Source: Moorena bouillonii PNG
Lineage (GTDB): Bacteria; Cyanobacteriota; Cyanobacteriia; Cyanobacteriales; Coleofasciculaceae
Assembly: GCF_001942495.1 (NCBI RefSeq)
Contig: NZ_MKZS01000001.1
Location: forward strand, 4,344,359 to 4,383,014
Direction of reading: 5' to 3'
Length of the DNA stretch: 38,656 nt
In this document: positions 34,681 through 38,656 of the stretch, one piece after another
Layout of the letters: every line of letters starts with the position of its first letter
Numbering within the stretch: the stretch's first letter is position 1
Made by a program: the position numbers and the translations under genes
The notes under the pieces: generated by a model
The model's database searches: none
What the model saw: only the letters and a program-made list of their open reading frames with translations
Told to the model about the DNA's origin: nothing

Positions 34681-34998
34681 ATGATGAATCTAAGTATTGC
34701 AGCAGTACTCTTATACGGCATCTTAGCCCTGATTGGGGGAATCATGGGCTATGCTAAAGCCAAAAGCAAAATATCTCTGATTTCTGGTGTAATTAGCGGT
34801 TTATTGCTAATATTTGCTGGAATAATGCAGCTTCAAGGACAACCCTGGGCACAAACCTTAGGGATAGCCGTAGCAGCTGCACTGGTGATTGTGTTTGCCA
34901 TCCGGCTCGCTAAAACTCGCAAGTTTATGCCAGCTGGACTCATGATCATTGCTGGTGTGGTGTCTCTAGGGGTGATGCTTTATCCAGCTATGGCTTAA
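34681..34998 (+). CDS. TMEM14-family small membrane protein
   Basis: 105 aa from the ATG at 34681; a TTG at 34666 and an ATG at 34684 are alternatives. Three or four hydrophobic helices with the family pattern LLYGILALIGGIMGYAKAKS, KISLISGVISGLLLIFAGI, and the C-terminal MPAGLMIIAGVVSLGVMLYP. TMEM14 proteins are small integral membrane proteins; plant plastid members (FAX) export fatty acids, so a lipid-transport role is conceivable but unproven for the bacterial ones. A group II intron begins about 8 bp after the stop codon, so the coding sequence is untouched. Confidence 0.85.
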   Translation: MMNLSIAAVLLYGILALIGGIMGYAKAKSKISLISGVISGLLLIFAGIMQLQGQPWAQTLGIAVAAALVIVFAIRLAKTRKFMPAGLMIIAGVVSLGVMLYPAMA

Positions 34999-35640
34999 AA
35001 CCAGGGGGCGACCGATGAAGGCGCTCATAGAAGCGAAAGGGGTAAGAGCCTTTCCACGGTCAGGATTCAGGCCAAGTTCCCACCCAAAGGAGCGTATTGA
35101 GATGGATAACTCGGTGAAAACTAGGTTACTCCCGAATCAATGGGTTTCACAGCTAGAGGGTAAAGCCAAAGGAAACCAGAATGTCGAGAAGGTGAACAGA
35201 GGCAGGGAAAGAATCAAAAGGTTGACGAGTAGGAACCGTTGATATAAGGCACCGTAATAAGCAATACCTCTGCCAAAACGACAATGGAGGTAATAGCTCC
35301 AGGATTAGCCTCGCCTTGATGGGGCAATCAGAATCACAAACGGACTCGGTGTAGAGACGGCAACCTGAGATTCGTATCTTCTATGTGTGTAACCGGGTAA
35401 GCCGAGGTTGAGTCCAATATCTAGGTCGATTGATATTGGTAGCCAAATCGTAAGAGGAGGTCTAACTCTGGGCCCGGTAAAAGACTGAACCAAGCGAAAG
35501 CCAACAACCGAAAGGAAACAGGAAAGCCGGAAGGTCATAACTGGTTGGATAGAGGGAAATCCCTCAACTCGTGCAGAGTGCTGAATTTCAGAACTAATTC
35601 CGAGCCAAGGAAAAAATACGTTTTGATTCCCTAATTGTAT

Positions 35641-37536
35641 ATGGAAAAGATAGAATCGAAACCTTCGGGGGACGGTATCGTAACTGAGCAAACCACCAAT
35701 TGGCACTCCATAGACTGGAAAAATGCCTACCGGATGGTTAGGAAACTTAGACGTAGAATTTTCAAAGCGACACGTGAAGGCAACTGGAAAAAGGTAAACA
35801 AGTTGCAGAGGTTAATGCTCCGCAGCTACTCCAATATCCTTACTTCCGTCAGACAGGCTACCCAGATAAATGGTGGAAAAAAAACCCCAGGGATAGATGG
35901 ACAGGCAAAACTTAATCCCAAGGAAAGAGGCGAAATGGTCGATGCCCTCACCACTTACAAAGCATGGAAGCCAATCCCAACAAAACGCATCTACATACCC
36001 AAATCCAACGGAAAACAAAGGCCATTAGGAATCCCTAGCATGACGGATAGATGCCTACAGGCAATCGTCAAGAATGCATTAGAGCCTACATGGGAAGCCA
36101 GATTTGAACCCGTATCATACGGTTTCAGGCCAGGAAGAAGTGCCCATGATGCTAGACAAAGGATATTCCAAAACATATGTGGTGAAAAGAACAGGAAATG
36201 GTGGGTCTTAGACGCAGACATCTCAGGATGTTTTGATAATATCGCCCACGAACCACTCCTAGAAACCATTGGAAGCTTCCCAGCAACACATCTTATTAAA
36301 GAGTGGCTTAAAGCAGGATATGTCTACAAAGACGTATTCTACAATACAGAGGAAGGAACCCCCCAAGGTGGAATAATTAGCCCATTATTGGCCAATATAG
36401 CCCTCCACGGATTAGAAAAAGAATTGGGAATCAAATACAGATGGAGTAGAGACAAAAGGAAGAAAGATGGTGGAGGATGGTACAACGTGACACCTAGGAC
36501 TTACGTCCGCTTTGCTGATGACTTCGTAATCCTAACAGAAAGCGAGGAAGATGCGGCGAACGCTAAGGAAATCACAGAAAAGTGGTTATCTGAAAGAGGA
36601 CTAAAACTATCCAAGGAAAAAACCAAAATAAGCCATGTATCCACAGGATTCGACTTCCTAGGATGGACTTTCCGAAAGTATAAGACCACCAGTAGAAAAA
36701 CGGGATTAATAACCCTCATCAAACCCTCCCAGAAAAGCGTAAAGAAAGTCAAGAATAAACTGAAAGAAGAATTCAAAAAACTCAAAGGGGTATCCCAGAG
36801 AGAAGTGATACATAAACTCAATCCAATAATAAGAGGATGGAGCAACTATCACAGCGGAGCAGTCTCCAAGGAAATCTTCTCACAGCTTGATAACTACGTA
36901 TACTGGAAACTCCAACGGTGGGGTAGACGAAAGCACTCAAAGAAATCTCATGAATGGGTTAATAAAAAATACTTCGGTAAATTATGTCCCGGCAGAGATG
37001 ACAATTGGGTATTTGGAGAAGAAGGATATCACATAAACAAATTCGCTTGGACAAGAATTGAAAGACACACTTTAGTGACTTTCGATAAATCCCCAGACGA
37101 CCCAGGACTAATAGAATACTGGAAGGAAAGGGAAGTCAAGCAGAAAGAAAAAACGGCGAGGAGTAAACTTTCTAGCGGACGAGACAAAATAGCCAACAGA
37201 CAGGGATATAAATGTCCCTTCTGTCAGCAAAATCTAGGTAATTACGATAAAGTGCATCTACATCATATTATGCCAAAAAGCCTAGGGGGTCTCGACAAAT
37301 ACGATCACCTCATCTACCTGCATAACGATTGCCATCACTCCATCCATGCCTTGGGTGCGACTAATCCCGACATACAACAAATGTTAAGAAGCGGGATGGA
37401 AAAACCCTCTAAGACCCGGAACAAAAGCCAAAAGGTACAAAACCGGAAATCGAAGAAAAGCAAGTCGCAAAAAATAACGTGTTCAAAAGGAATTAGGTGC
37501 GCCGTGTACTTGGAGACTTGTTCGCACGGTGCTTAG
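35641..37536 (+). CDS. ltrA: Group II intron 2 reverse transcriptase/maturase with HNH domain
   Basis: 631 aa from ATG 35641. N-terminal region WKNAYRMVRKLRRRIFKATR; RT motifs GKKTPGIDGQAKL, RIYIPKSNGKQRPLGIPSMT, YGFRPGRSAHDA, DADISGCFDNI, EEGTPQGGIISPLLANIALH, then catalytic FADD at about residue 293 in place of the common YADD, and FDFLGWTFRKYKT. Maturase domain X around GWSNYHSGAVSKEIFSQLDN. C-terminal HNH endonuclease from about 525: CPFCQQN, HLHHIMPKSLGGLDKYDHL, YLHNDCHHSIHA. No frameshift. It promotes splicing and retrohoming of its host intron. Oddly, the frame runs to a TAG at 37534 so its last residues (CAVYLETCSHGA) are read from domain V. It could also help the dead intron in tnpB, though specificity makes that doubtful. 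Confidence 0.93.
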   Translation: MEKIESKPSGDGIVTEQTTNWHSIDWKNAYRMVRKLRRRIFKATREGNWKKVNKLQRLMLRSYSNILTSVRQATQINGGKKTPGIDGQAKLNPKERGEMVDALTTYKAWKPIPTKRIYIPKSNGKQRPLGIPSMTDRCLQAIVKNALEPTWEARFEPVSYGFRPGRSAHDARQRIFQNICGEKNRKWWVLDADISGCFDNIAHEPLLETIGSFPATHLIKEWLKAGYVYKDVFYNTEEGTPQGGIISPLLANIALHGLEKELGIKYRWSRDKRKKDGGGWYNVTPRTYVRFADDFVILTESEEDAANAKEITEKWLSERGLKLSKEKTKISHVSTGFDFLGWTFRKYKTTSRKTGLITLIKPSQKSVKKVKNKLKEEFKKLKGVSQREVIHKLNPIIRGWSNYHSGAVSKEIFSQLDNYVYWKLQRWGRRKHSKKSHEWVNKKYFGKLCPGRDDNWVFGEEGYHINKFAWTRIERHTLVTFDKSPDDPGLIEYWKEREVKQKEKTARSKLSSGRDKIANRQGYKCPFCQQNLGNYDKVHLHHIMPKSLGGLDKYDHLIYLHNDCHHSIHALGATNPDIQQMLRSGMEKPSKTRNKSQKVQNRKSKKSKSQKITCSKGIRCAVYLETCSHGA

Positions 37537-37560
37537 GGGGCGAAGCGGGGGCAACCCCGC
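37496..37560 (+). other. Group II intron 2 domains V and VI
   Basis: GCGCCGTG pairs with CACGGTGC as the lower stem of domain V (8 bp), with a GAGA apical loop. Domain VI follows: TAGG...CCTA closing, inner GCGGGG-GCAA-CCCCGC hairpin, and an A in CCGACC near the 3' end as possible branch point. The last codons of the maturase overlap domain V. Confidence 0.7.
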
Positions 37561-37572
37561 CGACCTACCCAA

Positions 37573-37894
37573 TCTTTTATATAGTCCCCCCTGAATGCAT
37601 TTGATCAACCAGAAAAGCACACCATGGATTTTTACACACAGATACCGGATAGGCTAACCGATCGACTAATCTGAGTCTATTTGGTATCTGTGTACATCGG
37701 TCTCGTGCTGAGAAGAGCAAAATGCCAACAGTATTAGCCCCTAAACTTCCTTTGAGCTTATTTTTCTTCCTGTCTTCGCAGTTGACTTATGTATAAATCC
37801 TATCTATAAATCCTGGGGGGGCGACGAAATAAGCTAAAACCCAGACTCTATAAGCGACCTAGCCCTTATACCTCGTTGATAATACTTTCGTTTA
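37573..37894. other. Intergenic after intron 2
   Basis: No gene found. One clear inverted repeat: ACACAGATACC (37636-37646) with GGTATCTGTGT (37683-37693), an 11-bp stem over a 36-base loop, which could be a hairpin terminator or an element end. Repeated ATAAATCCT(G/A) words near 37793-37814. Confidence 0.5.
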
Positions 37895-38190
37895 TTAGGA
37901 CCCACGTCTCATTAATTCGGTTACTAACTCTATACAAAAATCTTTAAAATTAACCCAGGTGTGACCGTATAAACCAATGTAAAAACTGCTATGCCTCCGC
38001 TCTATTCGACCAGATTCTTTCACACGACCAACATATTTTTGTATTCCTTGACGTTTAATATGCTGACCTTGAAATGTTGCGGAAGTGTAAGCTATTGCTA
38101 TCAATAAAACTAGAGAAATAAAGCGTTCACCCTGAAGCTTAGTGTCCTCTAAATTATAACCACCTGTTTTAAAATCTCTAAACATCTCCA

Positions 38191-38223
38191 TGCCTCGCTT
38201 CGCTCGCCAGGCTTCGCCAACGA
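38191..38223. repeat. Palindromic repeat inside the transposase remnant
   Basis: GCCTCGCTTCGCTCGCCAGGCTTCGCCAACG falls exactly between the AYKKRFD and EMFRDFKTGG segments, which are adjacent in related transposases. It contains repeated GCTTCGC words and TCGCTTCGCTCGC, typical of the dispersed family. Confidence 0.65.
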
Positions 38224-38297
38224 ATCAAATCTTTTTTTATAAGCTGAAACTGCCGACTCTAAGTTAGAAAAGTTTGTCAGTAAAAACCATGGTTCTT

Positions 38298-38323
38298 TGG
38301 CCTTTGGCCACGCTACGCGAACG
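38298..38323. repeat. Second palindromic repeat inside the transposase remnant
   Basis: GGCCTTTGGCCACGCTACGCGAAC lies between KGTSP and the WFLLTNFSN segment. GGCCTTTGGCC is palindromic, and CGCTACGCGAAC matches the repeat at 24028-24039. It brings a stop codon into the minus-strand frame. Confidence 0.65.
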
Positions 38324-38656
38324 GAGATGTACCTTTGAGTTTACGTTGCCATTTACAAGCTACATTGAAATTAAAGAATCCCCTGGTCTTGGTCACTTTA
38401 ACTCCTTGGATAAATAAAGATACTCCAGGGACTAAACCTAAATCATTGAGTTCAACCCAATTCTATTTTTTATATTCAACAAATTCATTCTTTTTTAATC
38501 GCAAACAAAAAGATACACCTAAGTCCTGTAAATACTTTGCTAATTTCACTGAGCAAAATTCTCTATCTCCTAACAGGCAGGTTTTATAGTTTTTAAAAAT
38601 TGGAATAACCTTGGACAAGACACTTTTTTGTTCTGTTAAATTACTACTCCCTAACT

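Larger units (their letters stand above)
35006..37572 (+). mobile_element. Group II intron 2, apparently complete
   Basis: Starts near GGGCGACC at 35006 (a variant of the GUGYG consensus: G instead of T at position 2) and ends near ACCTACCCAAT (37563-37572; exact base uncertain). Domain I lies at 35006-35640, the reverse transcriptase ORF within domain IV, then domain V (37496-37534) and domain VI with the GCGGGG-GCAA-CCCCGC hairpin (37542-37560). It is 8 bp downstream of the TMEM14 stop, so it lies between genes. Different in sequence from the intron in tnpB. Confidence 0.82.
37895..38656 (-). pseudogene. IS4-type transposase, decayed and cut by repeats; runs off the window
   Basis: Minus-strand pieces give LLGDREFCSVKLAKYLQDLG (catalytic Asp region), CLRLKKNEFVEYKK, LGLVPGVSLFIQGVKVTKTR, FNVACKWQRKLKGTSP, WFLLTNFSNLESAVSAYKKR, FD, and after a repeat EMFRDFKTGGYNLEDTKLQG (catalytic Glu region), FISLVLLIAIAYTSATFQGQ, IERRHSSFYIGLYGHTWVNF. 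The order matches an IS4-group transposase of a different subtype from the one at 4738. Palindromic repeats at 38191-38223 and 38298-38323 break it, and at least the second adds a stop (GCG TAG). The N-terminal part lies beyond 38656. Confidence 0.8.

Noticed and set aside
35015-35242. 75-codon ORF before the intron 2 maturase
   Set aside because: It lies in the structured domain I region of the group II intron and is explained by RNA structure, not coding.

Overview
The window looks like chromosomal DNA of a filamentous, probably marine, cyanobacterium close to Moorena (Moorea/Lyngbya). The reasons are cyanobacterial core genes (accA, folE, urease, a GUN4 domain), HIP1-type GCGATCGC sites (for example near 3285, 19700 and 30383), heptameric tandem repeats between genes, many palindromic and MITE-like repeats, chloroplast-like group II introns, and a FAAL/PKS/sulfotransferase/thioesterase line of the terminal-olefin (Ols) type. 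The genus is an inference from gene content and repeat style. No tRNA, rRNA or CRISPR array was seen.

Layout. 1-640: stacked palindromic repeats and a MITE-like element. 645-3832 (minus strand): folE, a short-chain dehydrogenase and accA, all ordinary metabolism. 4044-6242: an IS5-family element (TAA target duplication) split by an IS4-family element (perfect 10-bp duplication ACCGTTAACT), abutting a 129-bp MITE. 6289-10215: an IS200/IS605-type tnpB gene broken by a MITE, an in-frame palindromic repeat and a group II intron. That intron carries another copy of the same MITE, and its reverse transcriptase has a frameshift and a stop. 10504-13287: remnant of an upstream gene, a response-regulator/histidine-kinase gene split by a one-base frameshift, and an exported VOC-fold protein. 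13542-23819 (minus strand): the terminal-olefin locus, read as FAAL-ACP, then KS-AT-KR-ACP-ST-TE, then a DUF6208-like protein. 24086-29405: a conserved cyanobacterial hypothetical, a ribbon-helix-helix-like ORF, two adjacent genes sharing an N-terminal helical module (the second ends in a membrane segment plus GUN4 domain), and a membrane-anchored periplasmic-binding/OmpA fusion. 29750-34328: ureD, ureA, ureB and ureC with unusual spacers and an in-frame insertion in ureD. 34681-37572: a TMEM14-family gene with an apparently complete group II intron right after its stop. 37895-38656: a decayed IS4-type transposase invaded by two palindromic repeats, running off the window.

Function. In the olefin locus the FAAL activates a free fatty acid onto its ACP, the PKS adds two carbons and reduces the beta-keto group, the sulfotransferase sulfates the beta-hydroxyl, and the thioesterase releases the chain with loss of CO2 and sulfate to leave a terminal alkene. 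AccA belongs to the enzyme that makes malonyl-CoA, the PKS extender. UreABC with UreD supply urease subunits and one maturation factor; ureE, ureF and ureG are not in the window.

The most distinctive features are the layered mobile elements in tnpB, small repeats fixed in frame inside coding regions (ureD, FAAL, PKS linkers, tnpB), and the small GUN4 locus at 25589-27477, which could be a signalling or conflict-type module. All identifications come from reading motifs; no database search was run.
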